The translations under genes were made by a program, and so were the position numbers. Shown here in pieces: positions 50,103 through 61,150 of a stretch of 64,000 nucleotides of DNA; positions within the stretch are counted from its first letter, which is position 1; each line of letters begins with the position of its first letter. The stretch spans positions 2,468,677 to 2,532,676 of the forward strand of contig CP091242.1 in NCBI GenBank assembly GCA_027627705.1, written 5' to 3'. The notes below the pieces were generated by a model. The model was not told the origin of the DNA. It made no database searches and saw only the letters and a program-made list of their open reading frames with translations. The stretch comes from Hyphomonadaceae bacterium BL14 (GTDB taxonomy: Bacteria > Pseudomonadota > Alphaproteobacteria > Caulobacterales > Maricaulaceae).

Positions 50103-53100
50103 ATGAGCGCTGTCGTCAGCGTCGCCTATGCGTTCGATCAGCACACGTTTGTCAAAGCCGGACGCGCTTTGTTCAAGGCGAAGTTCAAGGCCTGCGGGCC
50201 CGATGCGGAAAGCTATCTGCAGCAGGTGTGGGGCGACGCCCTGGCCGATGACATGGCCGGGCTGGCCATGGAGGACGCGCTCGCGCTGGCGGCCGAATTC
50301 TGGGAGTACGCGGCGGCCCGCCCGGGCGAAAAGATCAAGGTGCGCGTGCGGCGGGCCTGCGGCGCGGACGGGCGCGCGCTTGATCGCGACGTCCTGGAGG
50401 TCATCGGACAGGACCGGCCCTTCCTGGTTGATTCGGTCATGGGCGAGATCGCGGTGCTGGGCCTCGACGTGCTGGCCATGTTCCACCCCATCGTGGAAGT
50501 GCGGCGCGATGACAACGCCGACCGGGTCGAAACCGGCGGGCGGATCATCAAGGAATCGATGATTCAGGTTCATGTCGACCGGATGTCGGCCGAGGCGGGC
50601 GCACGGCTCGAACAGGAAGTTGCGGCCACCCTCGCCGACGTGCGCGATGCGGTGGATGACTGGAAGGGCATGCTCGCCCAGATGGACGAGGTGATCGGCC
50701 ACATCGAGACCGCGCCCACCAATGCGCCGAAGGAAGAGCTGGACGAGGCGCTGGCCTTCCTGCGCTGGCTACGCGCGGGTCAGTTCACATTCCTGGGTTG
50801 CCGAGACTATCGCTACATCGTCGGCGCGGACGGCAAGCTGGAGCGCAAGGAGCCCGATATCGTCGATGGTTCCGGCCTTGGCGTGCTGCGTGATCCCGAC
50901 CGCAATGTGCTGCGCTCCACCGCCGAGCCGCTGCTCCTCAGCCCCGCGATCGAAGCCTATCTGCGCGCGCCTTCGCCCGTAATTGTGGCCAAGGCGAATA
51001 TGAAAAGCCGCGTCCACCGGCGCGTTTACATGGATTATATCGGCGTCAAACGCTATCGTGAGGACGGCTCGGTGATCGGGGAGACCCGGTTTGTCGGCCT
51101 GTTTACCTCGGACGCCTATGACCAGATGGCGCGCGAAGTGCCGCTTATCCGGCGCAAGGTGCGCCGGGTGATCGAGCGCTCTGGCAAGCAGCCCGGCTCG
51201 CACTCCTACAAAAAGCTTCAGAACATCGTGGAGACCTATCCGCGCGATGAGCTGTTCCAGACCGAGGAGAACGATCTCCTGCAGCTGGCGCTGGGGATCC
51301 TCCATCTCTATGACCGCCCGCGCACCAAGCTGTTCATGCGCCGCGACCAGTTCGACCGCTTCGTCTCATGCCTGCTCTTTGTGCCGCGCGAACGCTATAA
51401 TTCGAAGGTGCGCGAGCTGGCCGGCGAACTGATCCGCGATGCGTTCAACGGGCGGCTATCGGCCTTCTACCCCAATTTCGGTGATGGCCCGCTGGCGCGG
51501 GTCCATTTCATCGTGGGCCTCAACCCGTTCAACCATCCCGAACCCGACCCGGCCGAGCTGGAGCGCCGTATCGCCGCGCTGGCGCGCACCTGGGAGGACG
51601 AGCTGAACGCTGCCGCGCGCGCCGCCGTGGACACAGCCTTGCGCCGCGCCGTGCTCACCTATGTCGACGGGTTTTCGGCCGGCTATCGCGAGCGCTTCTC
51701 GCCGGATGACGCGCTGGCGGATGTGCGGCGCATGGAGACGGTGAGCGGGCATCAGCCGCTGGCCGCGCGCGCCTACGCCGCGCCCGACGATGGTCCGGGG
51801 CGGCTGCGCGTCAAGCTTTACCGTCATGGCGAACAGATCGCCCTGTCTGAAGTGCTGCCCGTGCTGGAGAATCTCGGCCTGCACGTCCAGGCCGAGGCGG
51901 GCTATCCCGTCCGCCGGCAGAGTGCGGCCGGCGCGGGCGAGACGATCTGGGTGCACGAGTTCGAGGCCCGGATGCCCGTGAGCGCGGCCAGAGATGTGGC
52001 CAGCGTGGCGGACGCCTTCGAAGAGGCCTTGCTTGCCGTGCTGTCCGGCCAGGGCGAGGATGACGGCTTCAACAAGCTGGTGCTGGCCATCGGCGTCACC
52101 TGGCGCCAGGCCGCGTTCCTGCGTACCTGCGCGCGTTACCGCCAGCAATCGGGTCTCGATCCGTCACAGACTCTGCAGGAAGAGGCCTTCGCGGCCAATC
52201 CCGAGATCGCGCTGGGCCTGCTCCGCCTGGCCGAGACGCGGTTTGATCCGGCTCTGGATCTGGACCTGAAGGCGCGCGAGACGCATGCCAAGGCAATTGC
52301 CGCGGATATCCGCACCCGTCTGGACGCGGTTGAAAGCCTGGACCATGACCGCGCCTTGCGCCGCATCCTGCGCCTGATCGAGGCGGTGCTGCGGACCAAT
52401 TTCTACCAGACCGGGGCCGATGGTTCGCCCAAGCCCTGGATTTCGCTGAAAATCGCCAGCCGCAAGCTGCGCGACCTGCCGGCACCCAAGCCCTATCGCG
52501 AGATTTTCGTGTGGAGCCCGCGTGTTGAGGGTGTGCATCTGCGCTTCGGCCCGGTGGCGCGCGGTGGCCTGCGCTGGTCAGACCGGCGCGAGGACTTCCG
52601 CACCGAGGTGCTGGGGCTGGTCAAAGCCCAGCAGGTCAAGAACGCGGTGATCGTGCCGGTGGGCTCCAAGGGCGGGTTCTACGCCAAGCAATTGCCTGAC
52701 CGTTCCGACCGGGAAGCCTGGCTGACGGAAGGCCAGGAGGCCTACAAGATTTTCCTGCGCGGCCTGCTCGATATCACCGACAATCTGGCCGAGGACGCGG
52801 TGAAGCGCCCCGAAAACGTCGTATGCTGGGACGGCGAGGACCCGTACCTGGTCGTCGCCGCCGACAAGGGCACGGCCACCTTCTCCGACATGGCCAACGG
52901 CGTCGCCCAGAGCGAGTATGATTTCTGGCTCGGCGATGCGTTCGCGTCGGGCGGGTCGGCGGGTTATGACCACAAGAAAATGGGCATCACCGCGCGCGGT
53001 GCCTGGGTGTCGGTCCAGCGCCATTTCCGCGAAATGGGCAAGGACATCCAGACCGAACCCTTCAGCGTCATCGGCGTGGGCGACATGTCCGGTGACGTGT

Positions 53101-55016
53101 TCGGCAATGGCATGCTGTTGTCGAAGAAGATCAAGCTGCTGGCCGCCTTCGATCACCGCGACATCTTCATCGATCCCGACCCGGCCGACATGGACGCTGC
53201 CTGGAACGAGCGCAACCGCCTGTTCCAGCTGCCGCGTTCCAGCTGGCAGGACTATGACAAGAGCCTGATCTCCAAAGGCGGCGGCGTGTTCCCGCGCGCG
53301 TCCAAGGCGATCACCCTCACCGACGAAATCCGCGCCCTGACGGGGCTGGAGGGCAAGACCGCTGCGCCCAATGATCTGATGCGTGCCCTGCTGAAAGCCG
53401 AGGTGGAACTGATCTGGTTTGGTGGCATCGGCACCTACATGAAAGCCACCCACGAACAGGATTGGGAGGTCGGTGACCGGGCCAATGATCCGCTGCGCAT
53501 CAACGGAAACGAGATGAAGGCCGCCGTCATCGGCGAGGGTGCCAATCTGGGGATTACACAGGCCGCGCGCATCGAATACGCACGCCATGGCGGGCGCTGT
53601 AATGCGGACTTCGTGGACAACTCGGCCGGGGTCGACAGCTCCGACCATGAGGTCAATATCAAGATCTTGCTCAACCCCATGGTCCGCGACGGCCAGATGG
53701 ACATCCCGGCACGCAATGTGTTGCTGGAATCCATGACCGATGCGGTCGCCGACCATGTGCTGCAGCACAATTATGATCAGAGCCTGGCGCTCACCATCGC
53801 GCGCGAGCATGCGGCCGAAGACATCGACGCCCACGAGCGCCTGATGGACCGTCTGGAAAAGGCCGGCCAGCTTGACCGCAAGGTGGAGGGCCTGCCGGGT
53901 GCCGAGCAATTGCGCGAGCTGAAAGAGCAGGGCCTGGGCCTGACCCGGCCCGAGATCGCGGTGCTGGCCAGCTATGCCAAGATCACGCTCTTTGACGCGC
54001 TGGTGGCCTCCAGCGCGCCGGATGACCCCCATTTCTCCGAGATGCTGGTTACCTACTTCCCCCATCAGCTCGCCAGCCACGCCGATGCCATGCATGGCCA
54101 TCGGCTGAAGCGCGAAATCATCGCCACGCGCCTGGCCAATGACATGGTCAATCTGGGCGGGCCGACCTTCCTGTCGCGTGCCATCGAGAGCACCGGGGCG
54201 GATGTGGATGCCATCGCCCGCGCCTTCGAGGCCGGCCGGCGGATTTTCCGGTTCAAGGACTTCACCGACCGGATCAACGCGCTGGACAATACCGCGCCCG
54301 CCAGCGTCCAGACGGCGCTGCATGACGAGGTAATCCGGCTGCTGCGCCGGCAGACCTACTGGCTGGCCCGCCGGGCCATGGGCCGCGACGCGGCACCCAT
54401 CGCCGAGGTCATCGCCGCCTACCAGCCGGGCGTGGATGCGCTCAAGACGCTGGTTGATACCGTCGTCTCGCCCCATGAGGCCGACGGCATTGCCAGCCGC
54501 ATGCAGGCCTATGTGGATCAGGGTGCTCCTGTGGAGCTGGCGTCCGACGTGGCGCGGCTCAAACCGCTTACCTCCTCGTCCGACGTCATCGATCTGGCGC
54601 GGGAATCGGCCTGGCCGCTGGCCGCGGCCGCTGCGCTCTACCACGCTGTCGGGGCGCGCTTCCGCTTTGACGTGCTGCGCGGCGCGGGCGGGCAATTGTC
54701 CTCCAGCCTCCATTGGGACAGGCTGGCCATGCGCCGCCTGATCGAGGACCTCTATGCCAGCCAGTATGCGCTCACCACCCAGGTCTCGGCCTATGCGGCC
54801 AAAGCCGGCGGGGCGCTGGCGGCAGGGGTGGAGAACCCGGATCGCGACTGGGCCGAGAATCTCGTCGAAAGCTGGACGTCCCAGCATAGCGCCGAGGTGG
54901 ACCGGGCCGACCGGACACTGGACGAGCTGGGCTCGTCTGGGGTCTGGGCGCTGTCGAAAGTGGCCATTGCCTCGACCCAGCTGCGCGAACTGGCGGGACC
55001 TCAGGCCGGAAGCTAG
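50103..55016 (+). CDS. gdhB: NAD-specific glutamate dehydrogenase, large (GDH180) class
   Basis: 1637 aa from ATG 50103 (MSAVVSVAYAFDQHTFVKAG). Oxidative deamination of glutamate to 2-oxoglutarate. A long N-terminal region with ACT-like domains (about 70-500, e.g. RPFLVDSVMGEIAVLGLDV) precedes the catalytic core (about 790-1180). The core has GPVARGGLRWSDRREDFRTE, VPVGSKGGFYAKQLP, GVGDMSGDVFGNGMLLS, GGIGTYMKATHEQD and the NAD-binding VIGEGANLGIT. The C-terminal helical region is as in Caulobacter and Streptomyces enzymes. Symbol by analogy with that class. Monocistronic; 20 bp from the convergent btu operon. Confidence 0.96.
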   Translation: MSAVVSVAYAFDQHTFVKAGRALFKAKFKACGPDAESYLQQVWGDALADDMAGLAMEDALALAAEFWEYAAARPGEKIKVRVRRACGADGRALDRDVLEVIGQDRPFLVDSVMGEIAVLGLDVLAMFHPIVEVRRDDNADRVETGGRIIKESMIQVHVDRMSAEAGARLEQEVAATLADVRDAVDDWKGMLAQMDEVIGHIETAPTNAPKEELDEALAFLRWLRAGQFTFLGCRDYRYIVGADGKLERKEPDIVDGSGLGVLRDPDRNVLRSTAEPLLLSPAIEAYLRAPSPVIVAKANMKSRVHRRVYMDYIGVKRYREDGSVIGETRFVGLFTSDAYDQMAREVPLIRRKVRRVIERSGKQPGSHSYKKLQNIVETYPRDELFQTEENDLLQLALGILHLYDRPRTKLFMRRDQFDRFVSCLLFVPRERYNSKVRELAGELIRDAFNGRLSAFYPNFGDGPLARVHFIVGLNPFNHPEPDPAELERRIAALARTWEDELNAAARAAVDTALRRAVLTYVDGFSAGYRERFSPDDALADVRRMETVSGHQPLAARAYAAPDDGPGRLRVKLYRHGEQIALSEVLPVLENLGLHVQAEAGYPVRRQSAAGAGETIWVHEFEARMPVSAARDVASVADAFEEALLAVLSGQGEDDGFNKLVLAIGVTWRQAAFLRTCARYRQQSGLDPSQTLQEEAFAANPEIALGLLRLAETRFDPALDLDLKARETHAKAIAADIRTRLDAVESLDHDRALRRILRLIEAVLRTNFYQTGADGSPKPWISLKIASRKLRDLPAPKPYREIFVWSPRVEGVHLRFGPVARGGLRWSDRREDFRTEVLGLVKAQQVKNAVIVPVGSKGGFYAKQLPDRSDREAWLTEGQEAYKIFLRGLLDITDNLAEDAVKRPENVVCWDGEDPYLVVAADKGTATFSDMANGVAQSEYDFWLGDAFASGGSAGYDHKKMGITARGAWVSVQRHFREMGKDIQTEPFSVIGVGDMSGDVFGNGMLLSKKIKLLAAFDHRDIFIDPDPADMDAAWNERNRLFQLPRSSWQDYDKSLISKGGGVFPRASKAITLTDEIRALTGLEGKTAAPNDLMRALLKAEVELIWFGGIGTYMKATHEQDWEVGDRANDPLRINGNEMKAAVIGEGANLGITQAARIEYARHGGRCNADFVDNSAGVDSSDHEVNIKILLNPMVRDGQMDIPARNVLLESMTDAVADHVLQHNYDQSLALTIAREHAAEDIDAHERLMDRLEKAGQLDRKVEGLPGAEQLRELKEQGLGLTRPEIAVLASYAKITLFDALVASSAPDDPHFSEMLVTYFPHQLASHADAMHGHRLKREIIATRLANDMVNLGGPTFLSRAIESTGADVDAIARAFEAGRRIFRFKDFTDRINALDNTAPASVQTALHDEVIRLLRRQTYWLARRAMGRDAAPIAEVIAAYQPGVDALKTLVDTVVSPHEADGIASRMQAYVDQGAPVELASDVARLKPLTSSSDVIDLARESAWPLAAAAALYHAVGARFRFDVLRGAGGQLSSSLHWDRLAMRRLIEDLYASQYALTTQVSAYAAKAGGALAAGVENPDRDWAENLVESWTSQHSAEVDRADRTLDELGSSGVWALSKVAIASTQLRELAGPQAGS

Positions 55017-55036
55017 TCCGGGTCCTTCCCCGGGCC

Positions 55037-55789
55037 CTAAACGGGATCGTACCCGCCTTCAGCGCGCCGGCGCACGCCGAACACGTGCGCCAGCATGTCT
55101 GCGTTCAGCGCAGCAGCGGGCGCCGCGTCGGCGGCTACCTGGCCCTGATTGAGCACGATCACCCGGTCGGCCCAGCGCGCGGCGGCGTCCAGGTCATGCA
55201 CGGCCGCGATCACCGACCTGCCCAGATCGGCTTCGGCGCGCAGCACCGCCATGGCCTCGTACTGGTGACGCAGATCCAACGCCGCCACGGGTTCATCCAC
55301 GGCCAGCACCGGTGCGCGCGCGGCCAGCGCCCGGGCGAGATGAGCGCGCGCCTGCTCACCGCCGGACAGGGCATCCAGCGGCCGGTCCGCCAGCGCCGCC
55401 GCCCCTGCGCGCGCCAGCGCGTCGTCCACGATGGCGCGGTCCGCATCGGACAGCCGTTCATAGGGCGCGCCGGACCAGGCGAAGCGGCCCAGCGCCGCCA
55501 GATCCTTGACCCGGATCGCCCAGGCGCTGGAGCGGTCCTGCGCCAGCCACGCTGCGCGCCGCCCCCGCTGAGCCGGTGAGAGCGTGCCGACAGCGTCGCC
55601 GCCCAGCTGCGCCTCACCCGCACTTAACCGGACCAGACCGAGCAGAGCGCGGATCGCCGTGGATTTGCCCGCGCCATTGGGACCGGTCAGGGCGACAAAC
55701 TCGCCGGGCGCCACGCTGAACGAGACCGTGTCCAGCGCAGGGCGGCCGCCCAGCATGACGCTGGCGCGGATGAGGGCGGCGGCGCTCAT
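55037..55789 (-). CDS. btuD: Cobalamin ABC transporter ATPase
   Basis: 250 aa FecE/BtuD-type ATPase. Walker A GPNGAGKST, signature LSGGEQARAHLARAL, Walker B VLAVDEPVAALD, H-loop AAVHDLD. Four-base overlap with the permease gene. Family members carry heme, siderophores or B12; assignment to cobalamin rests on the riboswitch heading the operon. Confidence 0.9.
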   Translation of the reverse strand: MSAAALIRASVMLGGRPALDTVSFSVAPGEFVALTGPNGAGKSTAIRALLGLVRLSAGEAQLGGDAVGTLSPAQRGRRAAWLAQDRSSAWAIRVKDLAALGRFAWSGAPYERLSDADRAIVDDALARAGAAALADRPLDALSGGEQARAHLARALAARAPVLAVDEPVAALDLRHQYEAMAVLRAEADLGRSVIAAVHDLDAAARWADRVIVLNQGQVAADAAPAAALNADMLAHVFGVRRRAEGGYDPV

Positions 55790-56775
55790 CGGCCGATACT
55801 CGCGCTGCGCGCCGCGATCCAGATAAAGGCCGGGGCCCCGATCAGGGCCGCGGCCACACCCAGTTTGAGTTCCTGCGTGAACGGCGCGAGCCGGATCGCC
55901 AGGTCCGCCAGCGCCAGGATCGCCCCGGCGGCCAGCGCGCTGGGCAGCACCAGATCGCCTGGATCATGGCGCACCAGCGGGCGCACCAGGTGCGGCGCGA
56001 CTATGCCGACAAACCCGATCATCCCCGCCACCGCCACCGCGGCCCCTGTGAGCAGGGCGCTCGCCAATATCGCCAGCAGGCGCGCGCGCGGGACGTCCGC
56101 GCCGAGGCTCAGCGCTGTGTCCTCGCCCAGCGTCAGGGCGCGCAACCCCGGCAAGGCCAGCGCCGCCAGGCCTGCCCCGGCGATCCAGAATGGTGCGGCC
56201 AAAGCCAGATCGGTGAAGGACCGGTTGGCCACCGAACCCAGGAGCCAGTTGACCAGATCGCTCAATGTGAAAGGCGTGGGCGCCAGATTCATCGCCAGCG
56301 CGCTCAAGGCGCCCGCAAAGCTCGACACCCCGACCCCCGCCAGAATCAGCTGCACCACGGACAGCCGCGCGGCGGCGAGACCGGCGAGCAGGGCGGCGGC
56401 CAGCGCGGCGAACGCGATGGCCATGAGCGGCACCGCAAAAGCGCTGATGGCGGCCAGGCCAAACCAGATCGCGATCACCGCGCCCAGCGCCGCCATGGCG
56501 CTGACGCCCAGCACGCCGGGATCGGCCAGCGGATTGCGCAAAAGACCCTGCAAGAGCGCGCCCGACGCCCCCAGCGCTGCGCCGGTCAGAAAGGCCGCCA
56601 GCACACGCGGCAAGCGGATTTCCTGGACGATCAGGCGCGCGCCCTCCGGCCCGGTGCCGGCAAGACCTGCCAGGGTGTCGGCAAGGCTCAGGGGCGCGCT
56701 GCCCGCCATCAGTCCGGCCAGGATCGCGGTGGCACCGGCCAGCGCCAGCGCGCCATTGAGGCGCAGGCGGGTCAT
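55786..56775 (-). CDS. btuC: Cobalamin ABC transporter permease (FecCD family)
   Basis: 329 aa, about ten membrane helices. Family landmarks: RLPRVLAAFLTGAALGASGALLQGLLRNPLADPGVLGVS (N-terminal signature), LGADVPRARLLAI (coupling-helix region), GMIGFVGIVAPHLVRPLV. Overlaps btuF and btuD by four bases each. Inner-membrane channel of the BtuCDF importer. Confidence 0.92.
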   Translation of the reverse strand: MTRLRLNGALALAGATAILAGLMAGSAPLSLADTLAGLAGTGPEGARLIVQEIRLPRVLAAFLTGAALGASGALLQGLLRNPLADPGVLGVSAMAALGAVIAIWFGLAAISAFAVPLMAIAFAALAAALLAGLAAARLSVVQLILAGVGVSSFAGALSALAMNLAPTPFTLSDLVNWLLGSVANRSFTDLALAAPFWIAGAGLAALALPGLRALTLGEDTALSLGADVPRARLLAILASALLTGAAVAVAGMIGFVGIVAPHLVRPLVRHDPGDLVLPSALAAGAILALADLAIRLAPFTQELKLGVAAALIGAPAFIWIAARSASIGR

Positions 56776-57611
56776 GATTCCGGTCCCAGCAAAATATCCG
56801 CCTCCTCGCGCAGGATGCGCGCGGCTGTTGCCAGACCCCAGTCACTGCAGCCGATCAGCGCGCCGTCCAGATGAATCGCCGGCGTGCGCGCCAGAAGGTC
56901 CCTAAGGACGCGATGGCGCGTCAGGCTCCACTGGTCGGCCAGAATATCGGGCTGGTTGAAGAAGCCGGTGATGATCAGCTCGGGCGGGTCGAGCACCAGC
57001 GTTTCCAGCGGCACGCTGACCCAGCCGCTCGCCCCGCGGGCCGCCGCCGCATTCTCCAGACCTGCCGCTTCGATCATCGCGTGGATCAGCGTGCCGGACC
57101 CCGATGTCACCCCGCCCGGCGTGAGATACAGCGCGCGGGCGCGAATGCCCGGCGCGGCGGCCGCATCGAGATCGGTCTGCATGGCCGCGATCAGGTCAGC
57201 CGCGCGCGCGTCCTGTCCCATGGCCGCGCCGGTGCGCGCCATGGTCGCGGCGATATCGTCAAAGCTGCGCGGGAAGCCCAGATCATGCACGCCGAGCCCG
57301 GTACGCGCATAGAATGCCTGCGCCCTGACCCCGCCGCCGAAGCTGCGCACGATCAGGTCCGGTGCCAGCGCCAGCACGTCCTCGGCGCTGTCGCGCACGC
57401 GTGGCAGGCCCGCCGCCCGGGCCCGCAGCGCCGAATGAGCGTCATCGGGACCGGTCGCGATCGCGGCGATTTGGCTGCGGTCGGCCAGCGCCAGCACATA
57501 CTGATCGGCGCAATAGTCCAGCGACACGACGCGCGGGCGCTCGGCCCCGCCAGCGGGGCCGGCGAGGCAGGCAGCGGCCAGAGCCGCCAGAGCGCCTGCG
57601 CGCAGGGTCAT
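56772..57611 (-). CDS. btuF: Cobalamin periplasmic binding protein
   Basis: 279 aa with a signal peptide (ALAALAAACLAGPAGG). Class III binding protein: RVVSLDYCADQYVLALAD, VLALAPDLIVRSFGGG, and LGFPRSFDDIAATMARTGAAMGQ. ELIITGFFNQP and the C-terminal helix complete two lobes. Ten bases after btuB. Similar proteins bind heme or siderophores; the riboswitch favours B12. Confidence 0.9.
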   Translation of the reverse strand: MTLRAGALAALAAACLAGPAGGAERPRVVSLDYCADQYVLALADRSQIAAIATGPDDAHSALRARAAGLPRVRDSAEDVLALAPDLIVRSFGGGVRAQAFYARTGLGVHDLGFPRSFDDIAATMARTGAAMGQDARAADLIAAMQTDLDAAAAPGIRARALYLTPGGVTSGSGTLIHAMIEAAGLENAAAARGASGWVSVPLETLVLDPPELIITGFFNQPDILADQWSLTRHRVLRDLLARTPAIHLDGALIGCSDWGLATAARILREEADILLGPES

Positions 57612-57621
57612 GTGCTTCGCC

Positions 57622-59439
57622 TCACCGTGACAGCCTCACCCCCGCCCAGGCCGAGCGGCCCGGCGTGCCATAGCCGAAGACCTGCTGGTAGTGACGGTCC
57701 AGCAGGTTCTCCACCCGGCCATACACCTGCAGGCGCGAGGTCAGCTGGTAATGGGCGTTCAGGTCAAGCCGCGTCCAGGCGGGAACCGTCCCATTGGAGT
57801 CGAATTCCTCGCTGTTATACCGGCCAGACACGGTCGCGCCCCAGCGGTCTGCGTCATAGCTCAGCGCCGCATCAACCGTGTGGCGCGGCAGGCGCGCCAG
57901 CCGGGCCCCGTTGGCGTCTTCGGCTTCCAGCCAGGCATAGCTGGCGCTCATGCTCCAGCGCTCGGAGAGCGTGGCGCGCGCGGCCAGTTCGGCTCCATGC
58001 GTGTCGGCGCGCGCGATATTCTCATACCCGCCCGCTGCAAACGAGAAGTCGATGAGATCGGTAATGTCCTGCGCGAACCATGTGGCTTCGAGCATGACCC
58101 GTCCGCCTGCCAGCATGACGTCTGCCCCGACATCATAGCCGATGCTCTCCTCGGCCCTCAGATCTGCGTTCGGGGCGGTCGCGCCGCAGCAGAAGAAGGT
58201 GGTCTGGAAAATGCTCGGCGCGCGGAAACCGGTCCCGGCATTGGCGCGCAGACGCACCGCGTCCGTCACCCGGGCCGAGGCGCTGATGCGCCCTGTCGTG
58301 GCCCCGCCATAGCGGTCGGATTCATCCCGGCGCAGGCCCGCTGACAGCACCACGCCCGTGGCAGGGCGCAGCTCGCCTAGCACAAACACGCCCTCCTCGT
58401 GAGAGCTGACACCATCGGCCTGCGATCGCTCCAGATCCAGCCCCGCCGCCAGCCTGTGGCCCGCATCCAGCGTCCAGGCGGCGTCAGCGCGGCCAATGGT
58501 CCGCTCGCCGCGCGCGCTGAACGGAAAGGCGCTGAACGCGTCGCGTTCAATATCGGCGTAGCCGATCAGCGCCTGGGCGGTCAGCGCCTCGCCGGCAAAG
58601 CTGTTGGACCAGCGCAAGGAGGCCGAGCGGTCACGTGTCTTGTCGAAATCATCGCTGTCGGCGACGCCCGTGGGCAGGCCGAACCCGTCATACTCGGTCC
58701 GCGCGCGGGTCTGGCGCGCAGCCAGCTCCAGCGCTCCGGCACCGCCCAGTTCCAGCCGTCCGCTGGCGTGCAGGGTCAGGGCGTCATAGCCGTCCCGCTC
58801 GGTATTGCCGTCGCGTTCATCGGCCTTGGAGATGCCGTCGGTGTTGAAGCTGGTGACGCCGACACGCAGCGCGCCCGCATCACCGGACGCCTCGAACGCC
58901 GCGCCGCCACGGCGGGTGTTGAACGCGCCGGCCTCGGCGAACCCGCTGAACCCCGTTCCCGGCACCGCGCGCCGGGTCTGGATGGAGACCACGCCGCCAA
59001 TGGCGTCCGAACCCCAGATCACTGACTGGGCACCGCGCAGAATCTCGATGCGGTCCACTGCGTCCGGGTCCAGCGCCGCGAAATTATAGGCTCCGCCGGG
59101 AGAGGTCGCGTCATTGACCGGCACGCCATCGACCAGCACCAGGGTCTGGCCGCCCGATGCGCCGCGTATGCGCACGGTCGCCGCACCGCCAAACGCGCCG
59201 GTCTGGTTGATGGTCACGCCCGGCGCAGCCGCCAGCGTGTCCACCACGAAGGTGGCCCGGTCCAGCTCGGCCCGGCCGATCAGCGTGATCGCCGCAGCGC
59301 TTTCATTGACCAGGGCCGGCAAGCGGACTGCTGTGACTTCAATCACGTCGGCAGGGTTGGAGGTTTCGGTTGTCGTGTCAGCTGCCAGCGCGCCATGCGC
59401 CAGCGTGAGGGCCGCAAGGCCCGTCAGGGTGAAGGTCAT
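57622..59439 (-). CDS. btuB: TonB-dependent cobalamin receptor
   Basis: 605 aa outer-membrane beta-barrel. Signal peptide ending near ALA-AD; TonB-box-like DVIEVTAVRLP; plug domain with GVTINQTGAFGGAATVRIRG, LVLVDGVPVNDATSPGGAYN and LDPDAVDRIEILRGAQSVIWGSDAIGGVVSI. The last strand ends in WAGVRLSR, a typical terminal pattern. Size and plug match BtuB. First gene after the riboswitch, co-transcribed with btuFCD. It depends on a TonB system that is not in the window. Confidence 0.95.
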   Translation of the reverse strand: MTFTLTGLAALTLAHGALAADTTTETSNPADVIEVTAVRLPALVNESAAAITLIGRAELDRATFVVDTLAAAPGVTINQTGAFGGAATVRIRGASGGQTLVLVDGVPVNDATSPGGAYNFAALDPDAVDRIEILRGAQSVIWGSDAIGGVVSIQTRRAVPGTGFSGFAEAGAFNTRRGGAAFEASGDAGALRVGVTSFNTDGISKADERDGNTERDGYDALTLHASGRLELGGAGALELAARQTRARTEYDGFGLPTGVADSDDFDKTRDRSASLRWSNSFAGEALTAQALIGYADIERDAFSAFPFSARGERTIGRADAAWTLDAGHRLAAGLDLERSQADGVSSHEEGVFVLGELRPATGVVLSAGLRRDESDRYGGATTGRISASARVTDAVRLRANAGTGFRAPSIFQTTFFCCGATAPNADLRAEESIGYDVGADVMLAGGRVMLEATWFAQDITDLIDFSFAAGGYENIARADTHGAELAARATLSERWSMSASYAWLEAEDANGARLARLPRHTVDAALSYDADRWGATVSGRYNSEEFDSNGTVPAWTRLDLNAHYQLTSRLQVYGRVENLLDRHYQQVFGYGTPGRSAWAGVRLSR

Positions 59440-59627
59440 GTCAGACTCATCCCGGTGATGCGCACACCAGCGGGAGTGAGCACCCCGCTGTCTGCGTCTT
59501 TGTCAAACACCGCGCTCCGGGACGGACGCAAGGACGCCGGCCCGGCGCTCACGCGCCTTTTCGGTGTCGTTTCACGCGGGATAAACCCTCGCCGGCCATG
59601 GTGTACGCCCGCACCCGGTCCACACGA

Positions 59628-59800
59628 CGTGACGGCAGGTCTCCTGGCTTGCAGATCATCACGCGTCCGCCGCCTTCCCGAAGCCTTGCGGCCCAGTGGC
59701 GATACTGGCGGACGCCCTCCCTGCTCACAGTTGCGGGTACAGCCCCGGACCTGAAGGCCCTGAAGCCCTCTCACCGGTGTTCCCTTTTCACCCGCTCGCG
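59628..59800 (-). ncRNA. Cobalamin riboswitch (B12 element)
   Basis: The minus-strand leader of btuB contains the B12 box AAGCCAGGAGACCTGCC (plus coordinates 59634-59650), the core GGGGCTGTACCCGCAACTGTGA, GCCACTGGG and an AAGGCGGCGG arm, in the order of the AdoCbl riboswitch. It should shut off btuBFCD when B12 is plentiful. The stretch to the btuB start (59440-59627) contains CAGCGGG/CCCGCTG (59468-59490), which could act in the expression platform. Confidence 0.95.
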
Positions 59801-59817
59801 CGGGACCGTCACTGTCA

Positions 59818-59846
59818 TCGTTAGGGGGGCGGCCTGCAGCCGTCAA
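59818..59846 (-). promoter_or_regulatory. Promoter of the btu operon
   Basis: Minus strand TTGACGG (59840-59846), 14 nt, CCTAACGA (59818-59825). This fits the TTGACGS-N14-GCTANAWC housekeeping form of Caulobacter relatives and places the start point just before the riboswitch. Confidence 0.6.
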
Positions 59847-59901
59847 GCCGGGCCGGGGAGCACCGGCAACCGCGATATGTCCGGACCCCTTCGCACCCCG
59901 A

Positions 59902-60974
<1,073 letters not shown>

Positions 60975-60979
60975 TCGCT

Positions 60980-61127
60980 CTTTCCTCTCCCGCTTGCGGG
61001 GGATGAGGCGTCAAAGATCAATACGGGGTATCGATCGACACGCCGAAAGTCCGCGACGCTGACGGAGGGGGAGTTTGGCATCCCCCTTGGTCCTTCGAAC
61101 GGCTCCCCCCGCAGGCGGGGGGAGAAA
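60980..61127. repeat. Intergenic palindromic repeat, family B, copy 2
   Basis: Outer arms CTCTCCCGCTTGCGGGGGA (60983-61001 region) and TCCCCCCGCAGGCGGGGGGA (61104-61123 region). Inside, GCTGACGGAGGGGGAGTTTG matches the family B copy at 40726. About 60 bp of extra sequence separates the parts shared with that copy. Lies between mdh and asd. Confidence 0.8.
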
Positions 61128-61150
61128 CCTCCACCACAGGAACCCGCCCC

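Noticed and set aside
52578..54887. 769-codon minus-strand open frame opposite glutamate dehydrogenase
   Set aside because: Lies entirely inside the conserved catalytic part of the plus-strand enzyme and has shadow-type composition.
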